DNA of 64,000 nucleotides from assembly GCF_009728465.1 (NCBI RefSeq), contig NZ_WOCD01000003.1, positions 1,054,001-1,118,000 of the forward strand, read 5' to 3'. Source of the stretch: Psychrosphaera haliotis. GTDB taxonomy: Bacteria; Pseudomonadota; Gammaproteobacteria; Enterobacterales; Alteromonadaceae. Positions 55,187 through 64,000 of the stretch are shown here, piece by piece. A model generated the notes under the pieces. That model worked only from the letters and a program-made list of their open reading frames with translations, was not told where the DNA came from and did no database searches. Numbering within the stretch: the stretch's first letter is position 1; the number at the start of each line of letters is the position of its first letter. Made by a program: the position numbers and the translations under genes.

Positions 55187-56046
55187 TACAACTCTCGAGT
55201 AAAGTTTTCAATCGCTGTTAATGACTGAGCTATTCGCGGTGTAATTGCTAAACTAAGCAAGCTATCAAGGACTAAAACATTACACGATTGCGAAACTGTC
55301 AGAAGTGACAAACTTGGATGCTTACAAATCTCACTTTTTCCGCCCATTGAAGCCGCTACATGACTTGGTACTAATAGAAAATCAGGTTTCATCAGCACCA
55401 ATGACTCTAAACCCACTGGTTTAAAACCTTTATGACTGTCAACTGGGTTGGTAATTCCCAATGAGTTAAACAGGAAAGTAGGTACTGTTTCTAAGCCTGC
55501 AACTACAGCACCTCGGTCACTTAAGGACAACAATGACACTGCGGTTAATGACTTGTTGGTTGAATTGAGGCTTTTACGCTGAGTCATATTTAAAACGTCT
55601 AGTGAGGCCTGAATATCACTGATCATTTTTTCAGATTTAAGAGGTTTGCCTAAACGCTTACCCAGCTCTTTTATGAGGTTAAAAAGCGACTCAATATCAA
55701 CGGGCTTTTTAAAATGGGTCACAGTAACACCCGCTTGCTTAATGAGTGTTAAGGCCTCTTTTCTACCAGCGCCTTCCAAAACTAACATTTCCGTTGGCTG
55801 TAAAGACAATACCCCTTCTGCGGCTAAATCACGGTAATACCCAACTACAGGTTTTGTTAATGCCTCTGCTGGATAATTGCTTGATGAATCGATGGCAACA
55901 ACTTCGTCGCCGCTATTTAAGGCAAAAACTATTTCAGTAATAGTTCCGCCAGCGGTAATAATCCTTTTTGATTCAGAGCCCTGTGCGTTCAAAGCTGATA
56001 GTGCCCAAACACTTATTAATATTGTTTTTACAATTGCCGCTTTCAT
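55186..56046 (-). CDS. hmuT: Haem ABC transporter periplasmic binding protein
   Basis: 286 residues, signal peptide ending at ...LNAQG. Class III periplasmic binding fold: RIITAGGTITEIVFALNSGDEVVAIDSSSNYP, then PVGYYRDLAAEGVLSLQPTEML, the helix linker and PDFLLVPSHVAAS; HutB/HmuT-type. It delivers haem to the permease. GGAGGAATGAA precedes the start. Divergent from the receptor with Fur boxes between. Confidence 0.93.
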   Translation of the reverse strand: MKAAIVKTILISVWALSALNAQGSESKRIITAGGTITEIVFALNSGDEVVAIDSSSNYPAEALTKPVVGYYRDLAAEGVLSLQPTEMLVLEGAGRKEALTLIKQAGVTVTHFKKPVDIESLFNLIKELGKRLGKPLKSEKMISDIQASLDVLNMTQRKSLNSTNKSLTAVSLLSLSDRGAVVAGLETVPTFLFNSLGITNPVDSHKGFKPVGLESLVLMKPDFLLVPSHVAASMGGKSEICKHPSLSLLTVSQSCNVLVLDSLLSLAITPRIAQSLTAIENFTREL

Positions 56047-56091
56047 TTCATTCCTCCGTTATTTTCGAAAAGAATAAAACTTAAATTACAC

Positions 56092-56118
56092 AAATGCAAA
56101 TCATTCTCATTTGCATTT
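56092..56118. promoter_or_regulatory. Fur box, hmuT side
   Basis: AAATGCAAAT (56092-56101) and ATTTGCATTT (56109-56118) form an inverted repeat around a 7-base centre, in the style of Fur boxes. It lies 46 bp before the hmuT start. Confidence 0.7.
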
Positions 56119-56163
56119 AATCTTGTTTTTGATTTGAAAGTGGTTTAGCCTTACCTCAATCGC

Positions 56164-56182
56164 AAATGATAATCATTCTCAA
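56164..56182. promoter_or_regulatory. Fur box, receptor side
   Basis: AAATGATAATCATTCTCAA contains GATAATCATTCTC, 12 of 13 bases matching the Fur consensus half GATAATCATTATC, immediately before the receptor gene. Confidence 0.8.
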
Positions 56183-56193
56183 CAAGGAAAATA

Positions 56194-58302
56194 ATGAACA
56201 AAATAACTTCTCACGTTTCTGCAGTATCTTTAGCCGTTGTTGCATCACTCTCTGGTACGGTAAGTGCTAATACTGACGCACCTAGTAAGGAATTTGAGGG
56301 TGACACTATTGTTGTTTCAGCAACAAGAAGTGAGCAGTCTTTAGGTGATGTACCAGCGAGCGTGTCAGTGGTTGATGCAAGTGATATCGAAAAATTTGTA
56401 TTTACCGACTTAGGAAACCTATTCAAATATGATCCTTCGATTACGGCTACTGGACAATCAGGCGAAGCACAAACGTTGAATGTTCGAGGCATGGGCGGTA
56501 ACCGACTGGTTTATGTAAAAGACGGACGTCGTGTAAATGATGGTTATGCTGGCGGCGGCGGTTTTCTCGTAGGTCGTGGTTATTTTGATACTGACTCTGT
56601 TGCACAAGTTGAAGTTGCAAAAGGGGCAGCCTCTTCTTTATATGGTTCCGATGCGTTGGCGGGAATTGTTGTGATCACCACAAAAGATCCTAGCGCTTTA
56701 CTTGCCTCAAACGATTTTTATGCTGACTTAAACATTGGTTATGACTCAAGTAACAAACAACTTAAGTTAGGAACAACCGTCGCTGCCGATTTAAATAATT
56801 GGAAAACAAGTGCCGCCCTTACTTCAAGAAAAGGCGAAGAGACCCAAAACTTTGCAGAGACAATTCCTGGCTTCGACAGTGACGCTTTATCAATCTTGCT
56901 TAAAACCGAAAATGAATTAACGTCAAATTCAAATATAAAATTCGTTTTTGACCGGTATGAACAAACTTATGAGCAAACTAATTCTGTAAATCTTGATACA
57001 ACGACAGACAAAAATACCTCTACAGCCATATCAGCTGAGTACTTTTCTTCTTTAGAAACATCATTCTATGATCAAGTCAGACTTTTAGGTTATGTAAGCC
57101 AATACGAACAAGGCAGCGACCAAAGTAGAGCAAGTAGTCGTGGTTATACAGATTTTAACGACTACCGCTTTGAACAAGATATATGGGGGCTTCAAGCACA
57201 GTTTGACAAAACTATTGAAACTTCAGGATCAAACCATAGTTTGACCTACGGCATCGAGTTTGATCAATACAATACTGAACGTCCTAGATACAAAACACGT
57301 GTTTTAGCGGACGGCACGGTGGACTTTACAGACCAACAACAAAAAGCCTTTCCTGGCGCAGACACCGACCTTCTTGGGGTATATGTACAAGATCAAATAA
57401 ACTTTTCAGATAGTCCAATTTCATTAATTGCTGCATTGCGTTTTGACAGCTATCAAATGTCGGCAAAAGATAATGCCTTATATGATGGTTCTGAATTTAA
57501 AGATGTAGATGAACAAGCTATCTCACCAAAATTAGCCGCAACCTTTAAGCTAAACAATGTCGTTAATTTATACGCTCAGTACATGCAAGGTTTTAAAATT
57601 CCACCTCATGATCAAGCGTACCAAAGCCATGGCGTTGAACCGTTTTATCAAATATTACCGAATGCTGACTTAGAAGCAGAGGAAAGTGAATCAATCGAAG
57701 TAGGCATGAAAATTAATACTGATGATGTGAAAGTTAGCCTAGCCTTCTTTGACTCTAGTTTTGAAAACTTTATTAATACTCAAATTGTAAAAACTGAACC
57801 AACCTATATCCCTGGAGTTAATAAAGCGTTTTATCAGTACCAGAATATTGATTCTGTTTCGATTGATGGCTGGGAGCTTTCGGCATCCTATTGGATGAAT
57901 GACCAGTGGTCGGCCAAGTTAAACTTAGCTGATACCAGTGGTAAAAATGATGAAACAGGTAATGCATTAACCTCTATTTCACCATTATCAGGAAGCCTAT
58001 TAGTCACTCACTACCAAGACAACTGGCAGCACACTTTGGCATTAAGAGCCGCAAAGGCAATGACCGACGTAGAAACAAACGGTGAAGGTGAAAAGACAGC
58101 GCAAAGCAGTGGTTATGGCGTACTTGACTGGTACAGCCAAGTTGAATTAGACCAATGGCGAGTATCTATGGGTATTAGTAATTTGCTAGACAAAGAATAT
58201 GTTGATTATCAGAGTATTGCTGGCCAGTCAGAGCAAGCAACCTACGAACAATACACGCAACCAGGGAGGAGCCTATCGATTAATGTTAACTATGCATTTT
58301 AA
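56194..58302 (+). CDS. TonB-dependent haem receptor
   Basis: 702 residues, signal peptide ending near 25. The plug shows IVVSATRSEQSLGDVPASVSVVD, LNVRGMGGNRLVYVKDGRRVNDGY and VAKGAASSLYGSDALAGIVVITT. Barrel strands end in INVNYAF with terminal Phe; the NPDL-like PNADLEAEESESIEVGMK and FRAP/NPNL-type regions resemble HutA/HmuR haem receptors. It captures haem at the outer membrane, with TonB supplied from elsewhere. Fur box just upstream. Confidence 0.93.
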   Translation: MNKITSHVSAVSLAVVASLSGTVSANTDAPSKEFEGDTIVVSATRSEQSLGDVPASVSVVDASDIEKFVFTDLGNLFKYDPSITATGQSGEAQTLNVRGMGGNRLVYVKDGRRVNDGYAGGGGFLVGRGYFDTDSVAQVEVAKGAASSLYGSDALAGIVVITTKDPSALLASNDFYADLNIGYDSSNKQLKLGTTVAADLNNWKTSAALTSRKGEETQNFAETIPGFDSDALSILLKTENELTSNSNIKFVFDRYEQTYEQTNSVNLDTTTDKNTSTAISAEYFSSLETSFYDQVRLLGYVSQYEQGSDQSRASSRGYTDFNDYRFEQDIWGLQAQFDKTIETSGSNHSLTYGIEFDQYNTERPRYKTRVLADGTVDFTDQQQKAFPGADTDLLGVYVQDQINFSDSPISLIAALRFDSYQMSAKDNALYDGSEFKDVDEQAISPKLAATFKLNNVVNLYAQYMQGFKIPPHDQAYQSHGVEPFYQILPNADLEAEESESIEVGMKINTDDVKVSLAFFDSSFENFINTQIVKTEPTYIPGVNKAFYQYQNIDSVSIDGWELSASYWMNDQWSAKLNLADTSGKNDETGNALTSISPLSGSLLVTHYQDNWQHTLALRAAKAMTDVETNGEGEKTAQSSGYGVLDWYSQVELDQWRVSMGISNLLDKEYVDYQSIAGQSEQATYEQYTQPGRSLSINVNYAF

Positions 58303-58341
58303 TTCGCACGATTAATAAGCACATGATAGATTTGGTAATCT

Positions 58342-58377
58342 AAGCCACTTATACGAGTAAGTGGCTTTCTTTTTTTT
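58342..58377 (+). terminator. Terminator of the haem receptor gene
   Basis: AAGCCACTTA (58342-58351) pairs with TAAGTGGCTT (58358-58367), followed by a T-rich run. Confidence 0.9.
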
Positions 58378-58409
58378 GCTGAGCATTTCATATTAAAAAA
58401 GGATTTACC

Positions 58410-59087
58410 GTGAAACTTCTTGCTGTACTGATTATCTCTACTCTGCTTTTAGCTTGCACAACGCCAACCACTATCCACTTAAATGTAAAGTATCTTGAGA
58501 AAGAGGCACAGCAAAAAATTGTCACTGATCTAAACACTGCAGGGTTTGAAGTTGTGACAAATAAAGTCGATTTCCCTGGCGACAACTTACAATCCACGAT
58601 TATTTACTCGCCCTTTCTTAAAAATTCAGAATCAGTAAATGACGTAATATCCACCATTAAAAAGCATGACTATAATGTTGTTCAGGTTGATATGTTGGCC
58701 AACTCAAATCACTGGTATACCAAAGACTCGATTGGTCTTTACTTGCTTCCTACTGATTTTAAACCCGCTACACAATCTATTAGCGACAAAATAATTGGTG
58801 ACTATGTTACCCATGACTGTGAGCACGACGCGTCACTTTCCGTTAAACAGTCTGGTGAATGGTCGTATCAATATTCAGGCGGTGACGATGCGAAAGGCAA
58901 CTGGTCAATACTAGACTCTACTTACTTATTTATTGAAAGAGATGAACCTTGGATTAACTTATATTTTAAGTTTAGCTTTAGCCAACAAGCTGACATGTTG
59001 AGCTCTGTAAGTATTACTAAGCTGAATCCTCTGAACGACTCTAGTTATATAGTTAAATGCGGTTTTATCAAAGGAATTAGACAATAA
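58410..59087 (+). CDS. Lipoprotein of unknown function
   Basis: 225 residues. The lipobox is LLAC (MKLLAVLIISTLLLAC), so Cys16 is lipidated. The remainder is mixed alpha/beta; QQKIVTDLNTAGFEVVTNKV recalls LytR/CpsA-C-type (peptidoglycan-associated) repeats, but this is weak. Two pairs of Cys appear in the C-terminal half (HDCEHD and VKCGF). I do not recognise a family. The receptor terminator lies just upstream, so it has its own promoter. It is convergent with the LPLAT gene. Confidence 0.7.
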   Translation: MKLLAVLIISTLLLACTTPTTIHLNVKYLEKEAQQKIVTDLNTAGFEVVTNKVDFPGDNLQSTIIYSPFLKNSESVNDVISTIKKHDYNVVQVDMLANSNHWYTKDSIGLYLLPTDFKPATQSISDKIIGDYVTHDCEHDASLSVKQSGEWSYQYSGGDDAKGNWSILDSTYLFIERDEPWINLYFKFSFSQQADMLSSVSITKLNPLNDSSYIVKCGFIKGIRQ

Positions 59088-59102
59088 AAAACCCCAACGC
59101 GT

Positions 59103-59185
59103 TTTCAGAGTTGAGGTTTCAGAGTTGAGGTTTTAAATTAAGGTTTCAGAGCTAAAGTTTTGCCGTTGAGGTTTTACATTGAGAC
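59103..59185. repeat. Degenerate tandem array of a 13-14 bp TTTCAGAGTTGAGG unit
   Basis: Two perfect copies (59103-59116, 59117-59130) are followed by degenerate copies TTTTAAATTAAGG, TTTCAGAGCTAAAG, TTTTGCCGTTGAGG and TTTTACATTGAGA. The first copy also forms the 3' arm of a hairpin with CCCCAAC at 59092-59098, so a terminator arm may have been duplicated. It lies in the convergent gap between the lipoprotein and LPLAT genes. Confidence 0.75.
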
Positions 59186-59219
59186 TTCAAACTTCAACCT
59201 GTTAATTATTAACTCTTGA

Positions 59220-60110
59220 TTATTGATTATTTAACTTGGCAATAAGTTTGTCTTTTTTTACCCAAACATCATTTAACCAGCCTTGAAAACGAGCTTTAAA
59301 TGCATCGTCATTAAAGTAATCACCAACAATTTCGTCGCTAACTTCGTGTACTTCTACTTTAACTTGTACACGCTTTAATTTACCCAACAGCATATCTTGG
59401 CCAGGCACAGCATTGTCTGGGTAGTTTAATGTAACGTTTAATACACCAGAAAACAGGTGACCCATAGCCGCTAACGTAAATGCAATTCCACCCGCTTTAG
59501 GTGGCAATAAGTTATCAAAATCGCTACCACTGCTTACGTGCTTACTTTTAGAAAAACGAGTGCCTTCTACAAAGTTAATGATGGTTGTTGGAATGTATTT
59601 AAATTTAGCGCAAGAAGCTTTGGTACTTTCAATATCTTGGCCTTTTTTCTCAGGGTGTTTTTTCAAATAACTGCTGCTAAAGCGTTTCATGAACGGCATG
59701 TCCATCGCCCAACAAGCCATACCAATAAACGGCACCCATTTAAGTTCATTTTTTAAGAAAAAACGAGGTGTTGGTAATTGATGTAATGCAACTTGAGCTA
59801 AGACTAAAATATCTACCCAACTTACATGATTACAAATTAGTAAGTACCAACTTTTCTTATTAAAATTGTCGTCCGACTCTATTTCCCATTTAACTGGGTT
59901 TGTGAAGTTTATTGCTAATAAGTTACACAACGCCCAACCACGAAATAAGAAATTATTAATAAAACCTACGGCTAGAGAAACAGGTTTTAATGGTATAAAA
60001 AATTTTACCAAACCAAATAAAAATATAGAGCCGCCTAGTACTATGGTGATACCAAAAAATAGCGGAATTGTGATGAAAATTAAGATCCATCCTGGTAAAA
60101 ATGACAACAT
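59220..60110 (-). CDS. Acyltransferase, PlsC/LPLAT family (YihG-like), copy 1
   Basis: 296 residues. Two N-terminal hydrophobic helices, then motif I NHVSWVDILVL, motif II (APRFFLKNELKWVPFIGMACW region) and motif III FVEGTRFSKSKH. It probably esterifies a lysophospholipid at position 2. It follows its paralogue at 60120 by 9 bp; AAGGATTTAAT precedes the start. In E. coli the related yihG gene is next to polA; here it is linked to speA. Confidence 0.88.
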   Translation of the reverse strand: MLSFLPGWILIFITIPLFFGITIVLGGSIFLFGLVKFFIPLKPVSLAVGFINNFLFRGWALCNLLAINFTNPVKWEIESDDNFNKKSWYLLICNHVSWVDILVLAQVALHQLPTPRFFLKNELKWVPFIGMACWAMDMPFMKRFSSSYLKKHPEKKGQDIESTKASCAKFKYIPTTIINFVEGTRFSKSKHVSSGSDFDNLLPPKAGGIAFTLAAMGHLFSGVLNVTLNYPDNAVPGQDMLLGKLKRVQVKVEVHEVSDEIVGDYFNDDAFKARFQGWLNDVWVKKDKLIAKLNNQ

Positions 60111-60119
60111 ATTAAATCC

Positions 60120-61004
60120 TTACTGCGTTACTTCTGATTGCTGCTTTAGCTGTAACATGGTTTTTTCTTTTTCTGTCCAAACAACATTGATCCACTGATG
60201 CAGTCTCTTTTTGTATTCCGCATCGTTGGCATAATCACCAATCAAATCTTTTGTAATGTCATGAAGGTTTACGTGTAAATACACGTCTTTAAGTCGGCCA
60301 GACAGAAAGTGATAAAAGGTAGGGATTTTTTTCCCTGGATAATAGATTGTAACATCAATTACCTTATGAAGCTGTTCACCCATAACGGTTAAAACAAAAC
60401 CTACACCACCAGCTTTAGGCTTTAGTAGGCTCGTGAATGGACTATTTTGAATAGCATGCTTTTCTGGTGTGAAACGCGTACCTTCAATAAAATTCATTAC
60501 CGACACAGGCTTATACTTAAATCGCTCACAGGCTTTTTTAGTTGTTTCTAAGTCCTTGCCTTTAAGGTGTGGATACTTAGCTAAAAAGCTTTTTTTGTAG
60601 CGACGCATGAATGGAAAGTCTAACGCCCACCAAGCTAACCCTAATACAGGAACATACAATAATTCTTGCTTTAAGAAAAACTTTAAAAACGGCACTTTGC
60701 CGTTAAATACACGTTGAAGAATTAATATGTCAGTCCATGACTGATGATTGGCTAGAACCAAATACCACTCTTTTTCAGACAGTGTGGTTTGCCCACTGAT
60801 ATGGATTTTATAGTCACCAAACAGCTTTTGAATGCCTGTATTAACAGATACCCAACTGCTTGCACAAAAATCTAGGCCAATAGAAATAAACCGTCTTACT
60901 GCGAAAATTGGAATGAGCTTAAACACTGCTAGTAAAATAATTGGAATAAACCAAAAAACAGTATTTACGCAATATAATAAAAATGACAAAAACGCTCTAA
61001 TCAT
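60120..61004 (-). CDS. Acyltransferase, PlsC/LPLAT family (YihG-like), copy 2
   Basis: 294 residues, a clear paralogue of the gene at 59220 (aligned along the length). Motif I NHQSWTDILIL and motif III FIEGTRFTPEKH are intact, with KFFLKQELLYVPVLGLAWWALDFPFMRR between. The start has GAGGGAATA upstream and lies 11 bp after speA, so the three genes form an operon. Tandem duplication of the acyltransferase is likely. Confidence 0.88.
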   Translation of the reverse strand: MIRAFLSFLLYCVNTVFWFIPIILLAVFKLIPIFAVRRFISIGLDFCASSWVSVNTGIQKLFGDYKIHISGQTTLSEKEWYLVLANHQSWTDILILQRVFNGKVPFLKFFLKQELLYVPVLGLAWWALDFPFMRRYKKSFLAKYPHLKGKDLETTKKACERFKYKPVSVMNFIEGTRFTPEKHAIQNSPFTSLLKPKAGGVGFVLTVMGEQLHKVIDVTIYYPGKKIPTFYHFLSGRLKDVYLHVNLHDITKDLIGDYANDAEYKKRLHQWINVVWTEKEKTMLQLKQQSEVTQ

Positions 61005-61015
61005 TATTCCCTCAA

Positions 61016-62908
61016 CTAGTCTTCAAAATAAGTGTAACCAGATAACCCGGCTTGTAATTCTTCAATAAATTGCTGTGCTTGTTCAGCATCAATACTGGCA
61101 TTCTCAATTTGTTGCTCATAACTGCTCATCAGCTTTTCACTATCAAATTGAACATGTTGCAATACATCCGCTACATTTTCACCTTTTAAAGATTGTGAAA
61201 ATTCATACCCTTTTTCATTATCAGGGTTTAACTCAACGTGTACTGAGTCTGTATCACCAAATAAGTTATGTAAGTCGCCAAGAATTTCTTGGTACGCGCC
61301 AACCATAAACATACCAATTAGGTAGTCGTTATTATTAGTATAAGGCGGCAATGGCAATGTACTTTCAATACCCGCACCATCAACGTATTGACGTATCTGG
61401 CCGTCAGAATCACAGGTGATGTCTTGTATTATTGCGCGGTTTACCAACGGCTTGTCTAAGTATTTTATCGGCATGACTGGGAACAACTGCTCTATTCCCC
61501 AAACATCTGGTAAAGATTGAAATAATGAGAAGTTAACAAATAACTTATCAGCCAGTTTTTCGTTTATTTCATCTAACACTTCATGGTGTGAACGAGAACG
61601 AGGGTCTAACTCCTCTCGTACCATACTTAATATTTTAAAATACAGTTGTTCTACTTTTGCCCAATGCGTAAGGCTAATTAAACCAACAACATACTGTTGA
61701 TGGGCATCTGCAAACAAATGAACAGCATCATGAAACGACTCTAACGCGTGGCGTTTGTCGATCATAGAATAAGAACGCCAAAGCTCTGAAATAATCGCTG
61801 GGCAATCTTCCGATGGCTCGCTAACCACATCTGGTACCGGTGCTTTTTCTACATCAATCACATCTGTAATCAACATAGCGTGATGCGCCGTCATCGCTCG
61901 GCCAGATTCAGTAATAATATCAGGGTGAGGTAAATCAAATTGCTCACAGGCTTCAACTATTGGATTAATGACATTTTTAGCGTATTCCGCCATTGTGTAA
62001 TTCATTGAACAGGCACTTCTTGAACCTGTACCTTCATAATCCACACCTAAACCACCACCCACATCAATAATGGTAATTGGCACGCCCAGCTGTCTTAATT
62101 CAACGTAATGACGAGCGCATTCACGAATGGCATTATGAATATCACGAATATTGGCAATTTGAGAACCAATATGAAAATGAACTAAGTTAAGGTGTTCAAT
62201 TTTTCCAGCTAACGTAAGGCTTTCAACAACTTGTAATACCTGATTGGCAGACAAACCAAATTTACCCTTTTCGCCACCGGTATTTTGCCACTTGCCTTTA
62301 CCAATTGAATTTAAGCGAATACGAATACCAATTGTTGGCATAGCGCCTATGCTTTGTGCCGCTTCGATTAGCGCTTCCACTTCTGTCATTTTTTCAATAA
62401 CAACGTGGACCTTGTGGCCTAATGCCTGGCCAATACAGGCCAAACGTAAAAATTCACTGTCTTTGTAGCCGTTACAAACAATGGTTAGTGGTTTTTCAGA
62501 AACCCCTAAAATCGCCATTAATTCTGGCTTACTGCCGGCCTCTAAACCTACTTTGTTAGACGGGTGTGAAACTAGCTTTTTAACCACTGAAAACTGCTGG
62601 TTTACTTTAATAGGATAAACCGCAGTGTACTTGCCTTGATAGTCGCGTTCTTTTTTCGCTTTAGTAAAGGCGCTAACTAATGAGCTTGCTCGATGCGTTA
62701 AAATATCGGTAAAGCGAACAAGAATAGGCAAGGTTAAGCCTTCGTCTTTTAACTGATCAGCCAGTGTTGCTAAGTTGATCGTTGTTGCGCCAGGTTTGCT
62801 TAGGGGATTAACACACAGCTCTCCGCTGTCATTAATATCAACATAGCCTTCACTCCAACGCTTAACGTTGTATGTTTTTTTTGCAAACTGCACTGCTGGA
62901 TTAGCCAT
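61016..62908 (-). CDS. speA: Biosynthetic arginine decarboxylase
   Basis: 630 residues from ATG 62908 (MANPAVQFAKKTYNVKRWSEG), chosen because GAGGATACTTA precedes it and the E. coli protein starts alike; the longer frame adds 33 unlikely residues. PLP-lysine segment TAVYPIKVNQQ, the glycine-rich LVHFHIGSQIANIRDI and TIIDVGGGLGVDYEGTGS, and the TESGRAMTAHHAML region are all present. It converts arginine to agmatine for polyamine synthesis. Divergent from speE. Confidence 0.96.
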   Translation of the reverse strand: MANPAVQFAKKTYNVKRWSEGYVDINDSGELCVNPLSKPGATTINLATLADQLKDEGLTLPILVRFTDILTHRASSLVSAFTKAKKERDYQGKYTAVYPIKVNQQFSVVKKLVSHPSNKVGLEAGSKPELMAILGVSEKPLTIVCNGYKDSEFLRLACIGQALGHKVHVVIEKMTEVEALIEAAQSIGAMPTIGIRIRLNSIGKGKWQNTGGEKGKFGLSANQVLQVVESLTLAGKIEHLNLVHFHIGSQIANIRDIHNAIRECARHYVELRQLGVPITIIDVGGGLGVDYEGTGSRSACSMNYTMAEYAKNVINPIVEACEQFDLPHPDIITESGRAMTAHHAMLITDVIDVEKAPVPDVVSEPSEDCPAIISELWRSYSMIDKRHALESFHDAVHLFADAHQQYVVGLISLTHWAKVEQLYFKILSMVREELDPRSRSHHEVLDEINEKLADKLFVNFSLFQSLPDVWGIEQLFPVMPIKYLDKPLVNRAIIQDITCDSDGQIRQYVDGAGIESTLPLPPYTNNNDYLIGMFMVGAYQEILGDLHNLFGDTDSVHVELNPDNEKGYEFSQSLKGENVADVLQHVQFDSEKLMSSYEQQIENASIDAEQAQQFIEELQAGLSGYTYFED

Positions 62909-63087
62909 TAAGTATCCTCGATAAACAGAGCTCACGGTCGAATCAATAAAGCAAAGGCTCGACGTAAAATAGATTAGGCATTTTAGCCTATATTTAGCTG
63001 CAATCAAAAAGTAAAAATTGCGCTAATGGCAATAATCAACGAAAATAATGTCGTAAATATTCGCTTTTAATTGTTTTGGAGACATGA

Positions 63088-63975
63088 GTGAGCAATCAGC
63101 ATACATCTACACCGTCGTTAATGAATGACGAATGGTGCAACGAAATTAATAACGGCGCAGCGATTGGTTTAAAAATCAAACGTAAATTGGCCAGCAAACA
63201 GTCTGACTTTCAGTTAGTAGAAATTTTTGAAACTGAAGAGTTTGGCAACCTAATGATGTTAGATGGCTGTACTATGGTATCCAGTCGTGAAAACTTCTTG
63301 TATCACGAGATGATGAGCCACCCGGCTATGTTTTCCCACGCTAATCCAAAAAATGTTGTCATTATTGGTGGCGGTGATTGCGGCACTTTACGTGAAGTGC
63401 TTCGTCATAAAGGTGTAGAAACGGTACATCAAATTGATATCGACAAAGTCGTTACCGACATGGCTGAAGAGTTTTTCCCTGAGCTATGCGAATCAAACAG
63501 TGACCCTCGTGCTCACATCATGTTTGATGATGGCATTAAGTACATGGCGGAAGCCGCTGATAACTCTATCGATATTATTATTGTAGATAGTACCGACCCT
63601 GTTGGACCTGGCGAAGGTTTATTTAACCATGCCTTTTATAAGAACTGTTTACGTGCTCTGCGCACTGACGGTATTTTTGTTCAGCAAAGTGAGTCACCAC
63701 TTCTTCACTTGCCGCTACTATTAGACATGCGTCAGGCTATGTTAGATGTTGGTTTTAGTGCACTACAGCACGTTAACTTTCCACAAATGATTTATCCATC
63801 GGGTTGGTGGAGTGGCACATTAGCTAAAAAGTCTGGTGAGTTTACTGGCTTTAGAAGCGACGACGCGAAGGCACTCGCAACAGATAAAGCATTGCAATAT
63901 TACAACGAAGATATGCATGTAGCGTCTCAGGCTTTGCCAAACTTTGTAAAGCGCGCGTTTGCTGAACAAAAATAA
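63088..63975 (+). CDS. speE: Polyamine aminopropyltransferase (spermidine synthase)
   Basis: 295 residues from GTG 63088, with GGAG at 63078-63081. The ATG at 63084 is in a different frame. Motifs VVIIGGGDCGTLREVLRH (dcSAM binding), QIDIDKVV, and DIIIVDSTDPVGPGEGLF mark spermidine synthase. It adds an aminopropyl group to putrescine; speD, which makes the donor, is not in this window. Divergent from speA, together making polyamines. Confidence 0.95.
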   Translation: MSNQHTSTPSLMNDEWCNEINNGAAIGLKIKRKLASKQSDFQLVEIFETEEFGNLMMLDGCTMVSSRENFLYHEMMSHPAMFSHANPKNVVIIGGGDCGTLREVLRHKGVETVHQIDIDKVVTDMAEEFFPELCESNSDPRAHIMFDDGIKYMAEAADNSIDIIIVDSTDPVGPGEGLFNHAFYKNCLRALRTDGIFVQQSESPLLHLPLLLDMRQAMLDVGFSALQHVNFPQMIYPSGWWSGTLAKKSGEFTGFRSDDAKALATDKALQYYNEDMHVASQALPNFVKRAFAEQK

Positions 63976-64000
63976 ACACCACTCTCAGCTACTGCAACTG

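Noticed and set aside
1..64000. tRNA, rRNA, CRISPR, prophage or IS elements
   Set aside because: None seen by reading for cloverleaf arms, repeat-spacer series, integrase or transposase motifs.

Overview
The window is 64 kb of AT-rich chromosome from a marine-type gammaproteobacterium, most likely of the order Alteromonadales (Pseudoalteromonas, Colwellia, Thalassotalea or Psychrosphaera relatives; I cannot fix the genus). The grounds are the gene orders acs/crbRS/actP, gmk-rpoZ-spoT-trmH-recG and polA-engB-cytochrome c4-yihI, several TonB-dependent receptors, PEP-CTERM proteins, and cytochromes c4 and c5 beside polA. I see no rRNA, tRNA, CRISPR array, prophage or insertion sequence. Coding density is high and most genes are housekeeping.

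Layout. 1-5.9 kb: a truncated membrane LytTR regulator divergent from an acyltransferase, a YceI protein, an unknown exported protein with a barrel-like C-terminus, and a DcaP-type porin. 6-17.2 kb: a complete acetate-switch locus. It holds acetyl-CoA synthetase, the CrbR response regulator, the CrbS transporter-kinase hybrid, an exonuclease and a CBS/nucleotidyltransferase protein translationally coupled to CrbS, and the two-subunit acetate-type symporter. The acs and symporter promoters share sequence boxes. 17.2-25 kb: a GNAT-nitrilase fusion, two PEP-CTERM nidogen-domain proteins that share an upstream 19-bp element and a sigma-54-type promoter, a DPP III-like lipoprotein and an IalB-like protein. 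25-32 kb: AbgT transporter, TonB receptor, prolidase-like amidohydrolase and an M43 metalloprotease, suggesting peptide use. 32-39.3 kb: an H-NOX-like protein and the gmk-rpoZ-spoT-ridA-trmH-recG operon. 39.4-45.3 kb: a REC-REC-GGDEF protein, ubiK, a TraF-like outer-membrane protein, rep and cytochrome c5.

45.3-52.5 kb: a GATC- and DnaA-box-rich region before polA, an orphan terminator in the position of Spot 42 (spf), engB, cytochrome c4, a strong CsrB/CsrC-like sRNA candidate, yihI and a DUF2489 gene. In Escherichia coli, spf and csrC occupy the same slots around yihA. 52.6-58.4 kb: a Fur-box-controlled haem uptake and degradation locus (receptor, binding protein, permease, ATPase, HugZ). 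58.4-64 kb: a lipoprotein, two LPLAT acyltransferases in an operon with speA (arginine decarboxylase), and divergent speE (spermidine synthase).

Six genes (a DPP III-like lipoprotein, ridA, cytochrome c5, engB, hmuU, hugZ) carry single-base frameshifts at or beside short mononucleotide runs. Four are missing A/T bases and two are extra G/C bases. One hits engB, which is normally essential, so base-calling error is the likeliest explanation for most of them. The most interesting signals are the PEP-CTERM regulatory pair, the CsrB/CsrC-like RNA, the shared acetate boxes and the origin-like sequence before polA.
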